A stretch of 64,000 bases of DNA, taken from positions 62,001-126,000 of the forward strand of contig CACIMN010000004.1 of NCBI GenBank assembly GCA_902587755.1. Reading direction: 5' to 3'. The stretch's first letter is position 1, and the number at the start of each line of letters is the position of its first letter. A program made the translations under genes and the position numbers. Origin of the DNA: an uncultured Pelagibacteraceae bacterium. GTDB lineage: Bacteria > Pseudomonadota > Alphaproteobacteria > Pelagibacterales > Pelagibacteraceae. This document shows positions 8,578 through 17,290 of the stretch, in pieces. The notes under the pieces were generated by a model, which made no database searches, had not been told where the DNA came from, and was given only the letters and a program-made list of their open reading frames with translations.

Positions 8578-9360
8578 ATGACGACAGGAACTACTGCCTC
8601 AGGAACTTATTACTTATTCAATAAAAAGGATCAAGGTGTACCAATAGTATTTGTGCATGGTGTAGGTCTTACTCACGAAATATGGCAGCCTCAACTTGAA
8701 TTTTTTAATTATCATTCGACTCTTGCTTATGACATTTTAGGTCATGGAAAATCTTCATTAGAAAATAAGGAAATTAGTTTTGATAATTTTTCTGACCAAC
8801 TAATTACATTAATTGACCATCTTAATATAAAAAAAATACATCTTGTAGGTTTCTCTATAGGGTCTTTAATCGCACGAAATTTTGCAACTAAACATAATGA
8901 ACGTTTACAAACCTTAACTCTTTTATGTTCTATTTATAAAAGAACTGAGGAACAACAAACAATTGTTAATCAAAGATTTGAACAAGCAAAAAAAGAATTA
9001 AAACTCTCAAAACAAGCCCTGAAAAGATGGTTTACTGACAAATATCTAAAAAATAATCCAGAAATTTATGAAAAAATAAGTTCAATTTTGTCTGCAAATA
9101 ATATGAATAATTTTTTAAAGGTTTACGAGCTATTCGTTAATCATAAAAATGATGAAGATTTTAAAAAAATTAAAGCAAGCACACTGATTATGACAGGTGA
9201 ATACGACATTGGCTCAACTGTAAAAATGTCTCAAGAATTGAATAGTTTGATATCTAAAAGTCAATTAAAGATCATTAAAGATGGAAAACATCTTTGTGGT
9301 ATTGAGTGTGCTGATGATGTAAATTTAACAATCAAAAATTTTATTGGATCAGATGAGTAA
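8578..9360 (+). CDS. alpha/beta hydrolase
   Basis: A 260-residue alpha/beta-hydrolase fold protein with the oxyanion segment FVHGVG (25-30), the nucleophile elbow GFSIG with Ser93, the acid candidate Asp210 (MTGEYD) and the catalytic His238 (DGKHLCG). It resembles enol-lactonases and C-C bond hydrolases such as PcaD; ester, lactone or amide substrates are all possible. The ATG at 8578 is chosen over a TTG three bases upstream. It starts six bases after the DUF1185 stop and overlaps the aldehyde dehydrogenase start by eight bases, so it is an internal gene of the operon. Confidence 0.87.
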   Translation: MTTGTTASGTYYLFNKKDQGVPIVFVHGVGLTHEIWQPQLEFFNYHSTLAYDILGHGKSSLENKEISFDNFSDQLITLIDHLNIKKIHLVGFSIGSLIARNFATKHNERLQTLTLLCSIYKRTEEQQTIVNQRFEQAKKELKLSKQALKRWFTDKYLKNNPEIYEKISSILSANNMNNFLKVYELFVNHKNDEDFKKIKASTLIMTGEYDIGSTVKMSQELNSLISKSQLKIIKDGKHLCGIECADDVNLTIKNFIGSDE

Positions 9361-10834
9361 ATTAAAGCAATATAAAATGTTTATTAATGGTGAGTGGGTA
9401 GACTCTGAAAGTAAAAAAACATTTGAAACTTTAAATCCAGAACATAATGAGCCATGGGCAATTGTTCCAGAGGCAAGTGCTAAAGATGTTGATAATGCAG
9501 TTAAAGCTGCTCAAAAAGCATTCGAGGGTGAATGGCCAAAGTTACTTCCTAGAGAAAGAGCTAAATATTTAAGAGCTATTGGAAATCAATTAAGAGAGAA
9601 TGCAGAAATGCTAGGAGAAATAGAAACAATTGATACCGGAAAACTTTACAGAGAAACAAAAAAGCAAGCAGTTTATATAGCAGAATATTACGACTATTAT
9701 GCTGGCTTGGCAGATAAAGTTGAAGGAACGGTTTTGCCAATAGATAAACCAAATGTTCAAGCAATAACAACCAGAATACCTATAGGTGTTATAGCTGCAA
9801 TAATTCCTTGGAATTCACAAATGTTTTTAACTGCCACTAAAGTTGCACCAGCTCTTGCAATGGGTAACACAGTTGTAATTAAATCCTCCGAACTTGCTCC
9901 TGCTGTTTTATTTGAATTTGCAAAGTTAATTGAAAAAACTGGTATCCCTAAAGGTGTGGTGAATGTAATTACAGGATTTGGGGATCCTTGTGGTAAAAGT
10001 TTGACTACGCACAATCTAGTTGAAAAAGTTGCATTTACTGGAGGTCCTGAAACAGCGAGACATATAATTAGGAACTCTGCTGAAAATTTATCTGAAGTAA
10101 GTTTGGAATTGGGTGGAAAAAGCCCAGTTGCAGTATTTGATGATGCAGAACAAGAAAATGCAATAAATGGAATTACCGCAGGTATATTCGGTGCAAGTGG
10201 ACAAAGTTGTATAGCAGGATCAAGACTTTATTTGCAAAAAGGAATTTATGATGAATTTTTAAATAAACTTTCAAATCGTGCATCAAAAATAAAAATTGGA
10301 GCACCAATGGATCCAGAAACTGAGATGGGTCCTTTAAGTAATTTTAAACAATTGGAAGTAATAGAAAAAAATATTAAAGAGACAATTGATCAAGGTGGAA
10401 AAATTAAGTGTGGAGGTAAAAGACATTCTTTCTCAAATAAAGGGTATTACTTTCCCCCAACAATTATTGAATGTGACAATCATAATCTGCCTGTAGCAGA
10501 AAACGAATTATTTGGACCTGTATTATCAGTAATGAAATTTGATACGGAAGAAGAAGTAATTTCTAAAATGAACGATAATCAATATGGATTATCTTCTGGG
10601 GTTTATACAAGCAATTTATCTAAAGGCATGAGAGTTTCGAAAGCAATTAGGGCAGGAATAACTTTTGTTAACACTTATCGATTAATTTCACCATCTGCAC
10701 CATTTGGAGGTATTAAAGATAGTGGATATGGGAAAGAAGCGGGAATTGACTCAATTAAAGACTACACAAGAGTAAAAACAACTTGGTTCTACACATCAGA
10801 CGAACCTTCTCTAGACCCTTTCTCAATAAGATAA
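9353..10834 (+). CDS. NAD(P)-dependent aldehyde dehydrogenase
   Basis: A 493-residue aldehyde dehydrogenase of normal length. It has the N-terminal FINGEWVDS, the general base Glu252 in ELGGKSP and the nucleophile Cys286 in SGQSCIAGSRLY, and a typical C-terminal GGIKDSGYGKEAG. It oxidises an aldehyde to its carboxylate; the chain length cannot be told. The ATG at 9353 overlaps the hydrolase gene by eight bases. It is the last enzyme of the monooxygenase operon and plausibly processes the aldehyde released by the earlier steps. Confidence 0.92.
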   Translation: MSKLKQYKMFINGEWVDSESKKTFETLNPEHNEPWAIVPEASAKDVDNAVKAAQKAFEGEWPKLLPRERAKYLRAIGNQLRENAEMLGEIETIDTGKLYRETKKQAVYIAEYYDYYAGLADKVEGTVLPIDKPNVQAITTRIPIGVIAAIIPWNSQMFLTATKVAPALAMGNTVVIKSSELAPAVLFEFAKLIEKTGIPKGVVNVITGFGDPCGKSLTTHNLVEKVAFTGGPETARHIIRNSAENLSEVSLELGGKSPVAVFDDAEQENAINGITAGIFGASGQSCIAGSRLYLQKGIYDEFLNKLSNRASKIKIGAPMDPETEMGPLSNFKQLEVIEKNIKETIDQGGKIKCGGKRHSFSNKGYYFPPTIIECDNHNLPVAENELFGPVLSVMKFDTEEEVISKMNDNQYGLSSGVYTSNLSKGMRVSKAIRAGITFVNTYRLISPSAPFGGIKDSGYGKEAGIDSIKDYTRVKTTWFYTSDEPSLDPFSIR

Positions 10835-10941
10835 TCCGTATAAATTAACCCATCTAAAATAGGATAATTTTGTCATTGAATATTGATTGTATTCATACTT
10901 AAATTGGCTTTTATAAATTGTTAACAATAAAGAGGAAGATA

Positions 10942-12132
10942 ATGAGAAAACTATTTATCGCTGTATTTATGTTTGTATCAAGTTTTGGTTCAAATGTAAT
11001 GGCAGACGGACATTCGATTAAAATGGGGATCATCTTAGGATTCACTGGTCCTATTGAATCTCTAACTCCAGCTATGGCTGCATCTGCAGAGCTTGCATTT
11101 AAAGAAGCCTCAGATTCAGGTTCACTATTAGGTGGAAAAAAAATTGAGCCAGTAAGAGCAGACTCAACTTGTGTCGACTCAGCAGCGGCAACAGCTGCAG
11201 CTGAAGGTTTAATTTCAGGTGGTGTAGCTGCAATTATGGGAGCAGACTGTTCAGGTGTAACTGGTGCTATTGCAACTAACGTTGCTGTACCAAATGGTGT
11301 AGTAATGATTTCACCTTCAGCTACTTCTCCGGGATTAACAACTCTAGATGACAAAGGGTATTTCTTTAGAACTGCTCCATCAGATGCTAGAGGTGGTCAA
11401 ATTTTAGCTGATATAACTAAAGACAGAAAAGTAAAAAGTGTTGCAATCACTTATACTAACAATGACTATGGTAAAGGTTTAGCTGATGTTTACAAAGCAG
11501 CAGTTGAAGCTCATGGTATTAAGGTTACAACTGTAACTGCTCACGAAGATGGAAAAGCAGATTACTCATCTGAAGTAGCAACTCTTGCTTCTGCTGGTGG
11601 TGATGCTGTAGCAGTTATTGGTTATCTTGACCAAGGAGGAAAAGGAATTATTCAAGCTTCTTTAGACTCTGGAGCGTTTGATAGATTTATTTTATCAGAT
11701 GGTATGATTGGTCAATCTTTAGTTGATGCATTCGGAAAAGATTTAAGTAAATCATTTGGATCATTACCAGGTTCTACTGGTAAAGGTGCAGGTATATTTG
11801 CTGAAGTTGCAAAAGCTGGGGGTGTAGAAGCTTCTGGTCCTTACACAGGTGAATCTTACGATGCAGCTGCTTTAATCATTCTTGCAATGCAAGCAGGTAA
11901 CTCTGCTGACAGAGCATCAATTGCAAAAAATGTAATGGATGTTGCTAATGCTCCTGGAACTAAAATTTATCCAGGTGAACTTAAGAAAGGTTTAGACTTA
12001 CTAGCAAAAGGTAAAAAGATTAATTACGAAGGTGCTACTGGAGTAACTTTTACTAGTGTTGGTGAAGCTGAAGGTTCTTTCTTAGAACAAGAAATTAAAG
12101 GCGGAAAATTCAAAACTAAAAAACAAAGATAA
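10942..12132 (+). CDS. livK: branched-chain amino acid-type ABC transporter substrate-binding protein
   Basis: A 396-residue Peripla_BP_6 (LivK-type) protein. The ATG at 10942 follows a ribosome site (AGAGGAAG) and encodes a signal peptide with probable cleavage after NVMA (residue 21), giving a mature periplasmic protein starting DGHSIKMG. It binds a small amino acid or carboxylate for a LIV-type permease. It lies 107 bases downstream of the aldehyde dehydrogenase on the same strand, while a complete LivHMGF set without a binding protein lies convergently at 13411-17285. It probably serves that set, and its ligand may be the starting compound of the upstream enzymes. A strong terminator follows. 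Confidence 0.9.
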   Translation: MRKLFIAVFMFVSSFGSNVMADGHSIKMGIILGFTGPIESLTPAMAASAELAFKEASDSGSLLGGKKIEPVRADSTCVDSAAATAAAEGLISGGVAAIMGADCSGVTGAIATNVAVPNGVVMISPSATSPGLTTLDDKGYFFRTAPSDARGGQILADITKDRKVKSVAITYTNNDYGKGLADVYKAAVEAHGIKVTTVTAHEDGKADYSSEVATLASAGGDAVAVIGYLDQGGKGIIQASLDSGAFDRFILSDGMIGQSLVDAFGKDLSKSFGSLPGSTGKGAGIFAEVAKAGGVEASGPYTGESYDAAALIILAMQAGNSADRASIAKNVMDVANAPGTKIYPGELKKGLDLLAKGKKINYEGATGVTFTSVGEAEGSFLEQEIKGGKFKTKKQR

Positions 12133-12150
12133 TTTTTTATCTTAATTCAA

Positions 12151-12186
12151 AAAACCCCAGTAATTTAATTGCTGGGGTTTTTTTTT
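12151..12186 (+). terminator. intrinsic terminator after the livK-like gene
   Basis: The inverted repeat AAAACCCCAG (12151-12160) and CTGGGGTTTT (12172-12181) forms a GC-rich hairpin with an 11-base loop, followed by an uninterrupted T run to 12186. It starts 18 bases after the binding-protein stop. It also overlaps the last codons and stop of the convergent MFS gene and could act on both strands, since A-rich sequence precedes it. Confidence 0.9.
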
Positions 12187-13334
12187 AAATCAGCTCTTAT
12201 GGTAGATAGAGCTATGATAATTAGAAAAATCAAACATATTAAATTCATAGTTTTCCAGCTAGTTAAGCTAAGAAATACTCCAGCAGACAAACTGGCTAAT
12301 GCTTGTATAGAATAAACAATTAAATCATTATATCCTTGAGCTCTAAATTTTTCCTCTTCTCTATAACACAAAACAAGTAAGCTCGTTCCTGATATAAATA
12401 AAAAATTCCACCCTAGCCCCAGGAAAATAAGTGCAACTATATAGTTAATATAATTCTGTTCAAATAAACTGGTAATAATTGTGACTAAAAACAATAAAAC
12501 TCCCACATACATCATTTTACTATGACCAAATCTTTTAATTAAATTTCCTGTAACTAGTGACGGTAAAAACATGGCTGCTATATGAAGCTGAATAACAAAT
12601 CCAGTCTTGCTTAAACTTATTTTCTCCATCAGATGCATACTTATAGGAGTTGCTGTCATTAAAAAAGTCATTACAGCATAGGCAAAAGCTGAAGCTACGA
12701 GCGCCTGTAGAAATCTAGGTTGAGAGATAAGCTCAAAAAAACTTCTTCCAGTTTTATATTGATTGCTAGATATCGTTTTTGGTTCCTTATAAAAAATTAA
12801 AAATATTGTTGATGAGATAGATAAAATGGCAAGTGCAATATAGGAACCTGTATACATATGATTTGAGATAAGTCCTTTAGAAATGTTTGCAATGTTAGGA
12901 CCAATAAACGCCGAACCTATTCCTGCTAACAAAATGATAGAAATTGCTTTTGGTGCATAATCCTTATCCACAACCTCGACTGCTGCAAAACGATATTGAT
13001 GGCTGAAAGCTATTCCTCCGCCAATTAAAAAGCATCCTAAATTATATAAGACAAAACTTTCTACAATTATAGAGTATGCAGTTAAAAGAGATGCAAAAGA
13101 TGTACCTATTGATGCAAAAATAAAACCTAATTTTCGTCCAATTATACTCATTAGCTTTGCAGCAAAAAAAGCAAATAACGCAATTCCAAGAACTGACAAA
13201 GCCATTGGAAGAGTGGCTAAAGATTTTATTGGACTAAATTTTGAACCGATTATACCGCTTAAAAAAACGGTGACCGGTGCAGCTGTAAAAGCGAAAATTT
13301 GGCTTAATATAAGTAACGAAAGATTTTTATTCAT
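12165..13334 (-). CDS. major facilitator superfamily transporter
   Basis: The 389-residue protein has about twelve hydrophobic segments and MFS-like loop features such as GRKLGF after helix 2 (near residue 67). It is an inner-membrane permease whose substrate I cannot assign. Its ATG overlaps the stop of a 23-codon ORF by one base, which in turn follows livM, so it is probably the last gene of the LivGFHM operon. Its last codons and stop lie inside the terminator hairpin of the convergent binding-protein gene. Confidence 0.82.
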   Translation of the reverse strand: MNKNLSLLILSQIFAFTAAPVTVFLSGIIGSKFSPIKSLATLPMALSVLGIALFAFFAAKLMSIIGRKLGFIFASIGTSFASLLTAYSIIVESFVLYNLGCFLIGGGIAFSHQYRFAAVEVVDKDYAPKAISIILLAGIGSAFIGPNIANISKGLISNHMYTGSYIALAILSISSTIFLIFYKEPKTISSNQYKTGRSFFELISQPRFLQALVASAFAYAVMTFLMTATPISMHLMEKISLSKTGFVIQLHIAAMFLPSLVTGNLIKRFGHSKMMYVGVLLFLVTIITSLFEQNYINYIVALIFLGLGWNFLFISGTSLLVLCYREEEKFRAQGYNDLIVYSIQALASLSAGVFLSLTSWKTMNLICLIFLIIIALSTIRADLKKNPSN

Positions 13335-13405
13335 TAAAAGAATAAATACTTGTCAGCCATATACAAAGCCCAAGCAGCAGCAGCACCTAATATAATATAT
13401 TTCAT
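13334..13405 (-). CDS. possible 23-residue membrane microprotein between livM and MFS
   Basis: Between the livM stop and the MFS start lies an ATG-initiated frame coding for 23 residues: a hydrophobic stretch rich in Ile, Leu and Ala (residues 3-15) ending in two Phe. It starts six bases after the livM stop and its TAA overlaps the MFS ATG by one base (TAATG), the same coupling used by clear genes in this window. It could be a single-pass microprotein, or a translated spacer that delivers ribosomes to the MFS start. No family is recognised. Confidence 0.4.
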   Translation of the reverse strand: MKYIILGAAAAWALYMADKYLFF

Positions 13406-13410
13406 TATGT

Positions 13411-14781
13411 TTACTTTATTTCTATTTTTTCAGGAAGTATACCTTTAGGTCGATACCTCATGATAAACAACAATCCTAATCCCATCAGTAAAAATCTGAA
13501 ATAAGGAACGCTTTCAATTAAATGAGCTTTAAGTGCATTTGTTTCAGGAATTCCCGCAGTGAAAAAGTTTATTAAAAAGAGTGATATTGGTGCAGCTTCA
13601 ATCCATAAGAACCAAACAACAAATCCTCCTAAAATTGCCCCAAAATTATTTCCACTTCCTCCAACAATTACCATCACCCAAATCAAAAAAGTATATCTCA
13701 TAGGTCTATAACTTCCTGGGGTAAATAAACCATCTTGTGTAACAAGCATTGCACCCGCAATTCCTACAATTGCAGAGCCTAAAATAAAAATTAATAAATG
13801 TTGCTTAACAACATTTTTACCCATTGCATTTGCAGCTTCCTCATTATCTCTAATTGCTCTCATCATTCTTCCCCAAGGAGAATAAAGAGCTTTTTGAGTT
13901 AAAGTTAAAAGAATAATTACTACTACTAAGAATAGTCCTGAATAACATAGTTTTACAAATACTGATGAACCTTCAATAACAAGTTGGTTTAAAGCAGCTT
14001 GTCTATCAGCTAAATTCTCAATAACACTTAATTTTCCTGCATTAAACTTTTCAACTAATTTAATAAACCAATCAGTTGTTTGAAGATCTACTTCATAAGG
14101 TGCAGGTCTTTTTAATCCAATAACATTTTTAACTCCTCTTGTGAGCCAATCTTCGTGTTTAATAATTGCAATAACAATTTCAGAAATAAGAAGAGTAGCA
14201 ATAGCTAAATAATCTGCTCTAAGACCAAGTGCAACTTTTCCAACTATAAATGCTAAACCCCCTGCAAAAAGAGCTCCAACTATCCAAGAAAATATAATTG
14301 GCAATCCAAATCCTCCTAAGAAACCAGTTTTAGCAGGGTCAACTGCTTCAATAGCTTCTATGCCTGGCTCTGCAGAAAATCTAATAAATAAAATACCTGA
14401 AATTATTATTACAGCTATGCTGTATGTTCTTATTTTTGATTTTTCAAATCTTTTTAAAACAAAGCGTATAACTAACACCATTACTACTATCAGCCATAAC
14501 GACATTAGAATATCGAAACCTCCTGCCCTCCAAGCTTCTTGGACAGGATCTACAGATATTAATACCGCAGCTAAACCACCTAAAGCTGTATAGCCCATAA
14601 TTCCAAAATTAATTAAACCAGCGTATCCCCACTGAATATTTGCACCCATTGTCATTACTGCAGAAATCAAACAAAGGTTAAATATTGACAACGCTATATT
14701 CCAAGACTGAAATATACCAACCATCAAAATAAGCACCATCATTATGCTATAAGCTGCAATTACATTTAGGTTTTTTCTCAC
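13411..14781 (-). CDS. livM: LIV-type ABC transporter permease (LivM)
   Basis: The 456-residue multi-helix protein contains the BPD_transp_2 pattern, including RAIRDNEEAANAMG and GGSGNNFGAILGG near the C-terminus. It is longer than the common 300-350 residues because of extra helices and a loop in the middle. It forms the transmembrane channel with LivH. The GTG start overlaps the livH stop (GTGA), so translation is coupled. The set lacks its own binding-protein gene on this strand; the one at 10942-12132 is the likely partner. Confidence 0.9.
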   Translation of the reverse strand: MRKNLNVIAAYSIMMVLILMVGIFQSWNIALSIFNLCLISAVMTMGANIQWGYAGLINFGIMGYTALGGLAAVLISVDPVQEAWRAGGFDILMSLWLIVVMVLVIRFVLKRFEKSKIRTYSIAVIIISGILFIRFSAEPGIEAIEAVDPAKTGFLGGFGLPIIFSWIVGALFAGGLAFIVGKVALGLRADYLAIATLLISEIVIAIIKHEDWLTRGVKNVIGLKRPAPYEVDLQTTDWFIKLVEKFNAGKLSVIENLADRQAALNQLVIEGSSVFVKLCYSGLFLVVVIILLTLTQKALYSPWGRMMRAIRDNEEAANAMGKNVVKQHLLIFILGSAIVGIAGAMLVTQDGLFTPGSYRPMRYTFLIWVMVIVGGSGNNFGAILGGFVVWFLWIEAAPISLFLINFFTAGIPETNALKAHLIESVPYFRFLLMGLGLLFIMRYRPKGILPEKIEIK

Positions 14782-15788
14782 AATACTTTCCCCTTAAATA
14801 TTCCCGAAGGTCGATAAATTAAAACAATTACAAGAATAGAGAAAGAGACTGCAAACTTATAATCTGTAGATAGTAACTGAACTAAACTATTTGGCTCCAT
14901 ACTTTCTGGTAAAATATACATGAAGAATTTTTTATATGCGTAAGTGAGTAATATTTCAGAAAAAGCAATTACATACCCACCTAAAAAAGCTCCAAATGGA
15001 TTTCCAATTCCTCCAACAATTGCAGCAGCAAAAATAGGAAGCATATTATTAAAATAAGTAAATGGTTTAAAACTTTTATCTAAACCATACAAAGCTCCAC
15101 CAATAGTTGCTAAAATTCCAGCAATAACCCAGGTAACTAAAACTATTTTTTTTGGATCAATACCTGATAGCAAAGCAAGATCTTCATTATCAGAATAAGC
15201 TTTCATACTTTTCCCAGTTTTTGTTCTATTTAAAAACCAAAATAATAAAGAGACTAAAACTATTGTCACAAAAATAGTTATTACTTGAGTAGATTTTATT
15301 GCTAGTCCTTCGTTTAAACCCGTAATCTCTTTAAATTCACGAGCTTTAATAATAAATTTTTCACCATCAAAAAATCTTCTATCGCCAGGTCCAATAATAA
15401 TTCTTACCACTGCTTGTGTTACAAACATTACACCAATACTTACCATTGCAAACTGGACGGGAGGACTTTTTTGATTTCTGTAATACTTAAAGACAAACTT
15501 ATCTATTAAAAGCATATATATAATCATGAAAATTATACCAAAAGGAATAGCCAATAACGCAGTAGGTAAAACACCTAAAGAAACACCTAAAGATTGAAAA
15601 TACCATGTAAACAATATTGTCATCATGGTTCCAAAAGACATCATGTCACCAGTTGCAAAGTTTGCAAATCGTAAAATTCCATAGATTAGTGTTACAAATA
15701 TTGCACCTAGTGCTAACTGAGAACCATAAGTTAATGCGGGAATAAATATATAATTTAATAAAAGAATTATTGCATTTACAAAATCCAT
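14778..15788 (-). CDS. livH: LIV-type ABC transporter permease (LivH)
   Basis: A 336-residue polytopic permease of the LivH type, with YGILRFANFATGDMMSFG near the N-terminus and the coupling segment around GIDPKKIVLVTW. The ATG at 15788, one base after the livF stop, is preferred to an in-frame GTG at 15797 that would overlap livF; AGGTGG lies just upstream of the ATG. It pairs with LivM, and both are driven by the LivF and LivG ATPases encoded immediately before. Confidence 0.9.
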   Translation of the reverse strand: MDFVNAIILLLNYIFIPALTYGSQLALGAIFVTLIYGILRFANFATGDMMSFGTMMTILFTWYFQSLGVSLGVLPTALLAIPFGIIFMIIYMLLIDKFVFKYYRNQKSPPVQFAMVSIGVMFVTQAVVRIIIGPGDRRFFDGEKFIIKAREFKEITGLNEGLAIKSTQVITIFVTIVLVSLLFWFLNRTKTGKSMKAYSDNEDLALLSGIDPKKIVLVTWVIAGILATIGGALYGLDKSFKPFTYFNNMLPIFAAAIVGGIGNPFGAFLGGYVIAFSEILLTYAYKKFFMYILPESMEPNSLVQLLSTDYKFAVSFSILVIVLIYRPSGIFKGKVL

Positions 15789-15789
15789 A

Positions 15790-16497
15790 TTAACCACCTA
15801 AAAAAGAGCTTCTTACTCTTTGATCGTCTAATAATTCTTTTCCAGTACCTGAATAACGATTTTCTCCAGTAACCAGTACGTAGCCCCGATCTGAAATGCT
15901 TAAAGCTTGTTTTGCATTTTGCTCTACCATTAAGATTGCAACATTAGTTCTTTTTACTTTTACAATATGATCAAATAATTCATCCATCACAATTGGTGAT
16001 ACACCAGCAGTTGGTTCATCTAACATTAAAACTGTGGGTTTAATCATTAAAGCTCGACCTAAAGCTACTTGTTGTCTTTGACCTCCAGAAAGCTCACCAA
16101 CCATCTGATTTTTTTTCTCTCTTAAAATTGGAAACAATTCATATATTTCCTCAATTATATTTTTGATTTCATTATCAACAAGAAATGCGCCCATTTCTAA
16201 ATTTTCTTCAACAGTCATCCCTGCAAAAACATTTTTAGTCTGTGGGACAAAAGAAATGCCTTGTTTAACTCTATCTTGAGGAGATAATTTTGAAATATCC
16301 TTGCCATCAATTTTTACTGATCCTGATTTTAAATTAAGCAAACCTAACATTGCTTTCATAGCAGTTGATTTGCCAGCACCATTGGGCCCTAGAATAGAAA
16401 CTATTTCTCCCTTATTAACATTTACTGAACACGAACTAATAATATCAGGACCATTACCATAACCACCTGTCATTTCTATTCCCTCAAAATATGCCAT
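15790..16497 (-). CDS. livF: LIV-type ABC transporter ATP-binding protein (LivF)
   Basis: A 235-residue ATPase with Walker A GPNGAGKST at 37-45, signature LSGGQRQQ, Walker B VLMLDEPTAG and a normal LivF length. It starts on an ATG that overlaps the livG stop by one base (TAATG). It works as a heterodimer with LivG on the LivH/LivM channel. The substrate is not readable; the co-located glutarate hydroxylase gene hints at a carboxylate or lysine-related compound. Confidence 0.92.
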   Translation of the reverse strand: MAYFEGIEMTGGYGNGPDIISSCSVNVNKGEIVSILGPNGAGKSTAMKAMLGLLNLKSGSVKIDGKDISKLSPQDRVKQGISFVPQTKNVFAGMTVEENLEMGAFLVDNEIKNIIEEIYELFPILREKKNQMVGELSGGQRQQVALGRALMIKPTVLMLDEPTAGVSPIVMDELFDHIVKVKRTNVAILMVEQNAKQALSISDRGYVLVTGENRYSGTGKELLDDQRVRSSFLGG

Positions 16498-17285
16498 TAG
16501 TTTGTATCCTTTAGTTTTGATCCTCTACCAAGGTAACTCTCTATAACTTTTTCATCTTTTTTTGCTTCTTCAACACTTCCCTCAAATAATACTGATCCCT
16601 CAGCCATTACAATCACTGGATCACACAATCTTCCAATAAAATCCATATCATGTTCAATCATACAAAAAGTATAACCTTTTTCTTTATTTAACTTTTCTAT
16701 TGCAGTTCCAAGATCTTTTAACAAAGTTCTGTTAACTCCAGCTCCTACTTCATCTAATAATACTAATTTTGCATCAACCATCATGGTTCTTCCAAGTTCT
16801 AATAATTTCTTTTGTCCTCCTGAAAGATTTCCAGCAAGCTCATTAGATAGATGTCCTAGATTTAAAAATTCAACAACTTCTTTTGCTTTTTCTTTGACCA
16901 CAGCTTCTTCTTGTGCAACTAGACCTGGTTTAAATAATGCAGTCATTATTTTTTCTCCAGATTGATTTCCTGGAACCATCATTAAATTTTCTAAAACAGA
17001 TAAATTTGAAAACTCATGTGCAATTTGAAATGTTCTTAACAATCCTTTAGAAAATAACTCATATGACGGAACATCAGTAATATTTTCATCATCAAAAACA
17101 ACATTTCCACCAGAGGACTTTAAGTTTCCAGCAATTAAATTAAATAAAGTTGTTTTACCAGATCCATTTGGCCCAATGATACCAGTGATAGTTCCTCTTT
17201 TAACTTTTATTGAACAATCTGAAACAGCAGCTAATCCACCGAAATATTTACTTAAATTATTAATCTCTAAAATATTTTCAGACAT
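16497..17285 (-). CDS. livG: LIV-type ABC transporter ATP-binding protein (LivG)
   Basis: A 262-residue ATPase with Walker A GPNGSGKTT at 38-46, signature LSGGQKKLLELGR and Walker B LVLLDEVGAGV, where the usual DEP is DEV. The C-terminal extension is typical of LivG. It is the first transporter gene of this set and starts five bases after the stop of the ProC-like gene, so the reductase and the transporter are probably on one mRNA. Confidence 0.92.
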   Translation of the reverse strand: MSENILEINNLSKYFGGLAAVSDCSIKVKRGTITGIIGPNGSGKTTLFNLIAGNLKSSGGNVVFDDENITDVPSYELFSKGLLRTFQIAHEFSNLSVLENLMMVPGNQSGEKIMTALFKPGLVAQEEAVVKEKAKEVVEFLNLGHLSNELAGNLSGGQKKLLELGRTMMVDAKLVLLDEVGAGVNRTLLKDLGTAIEKLNKEKGYTFCMIEHDMDFIGRLCDPVIVMAEGSVLFEGSVEEAKKDEKVIESYLGRGSKLKDTN

Positions 17286-17290
17286 TTGAT

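Noticed and set aside
10911..11354. A 147-codon minus-strand frame rich in Ala, Pro and Ile inside the livK-like gene
   Set aside because: It is entirely opposite a clear binding-protein gene with a signal peptide and ribosome site; it has no start context and its residue mix mirrors the sense codons.
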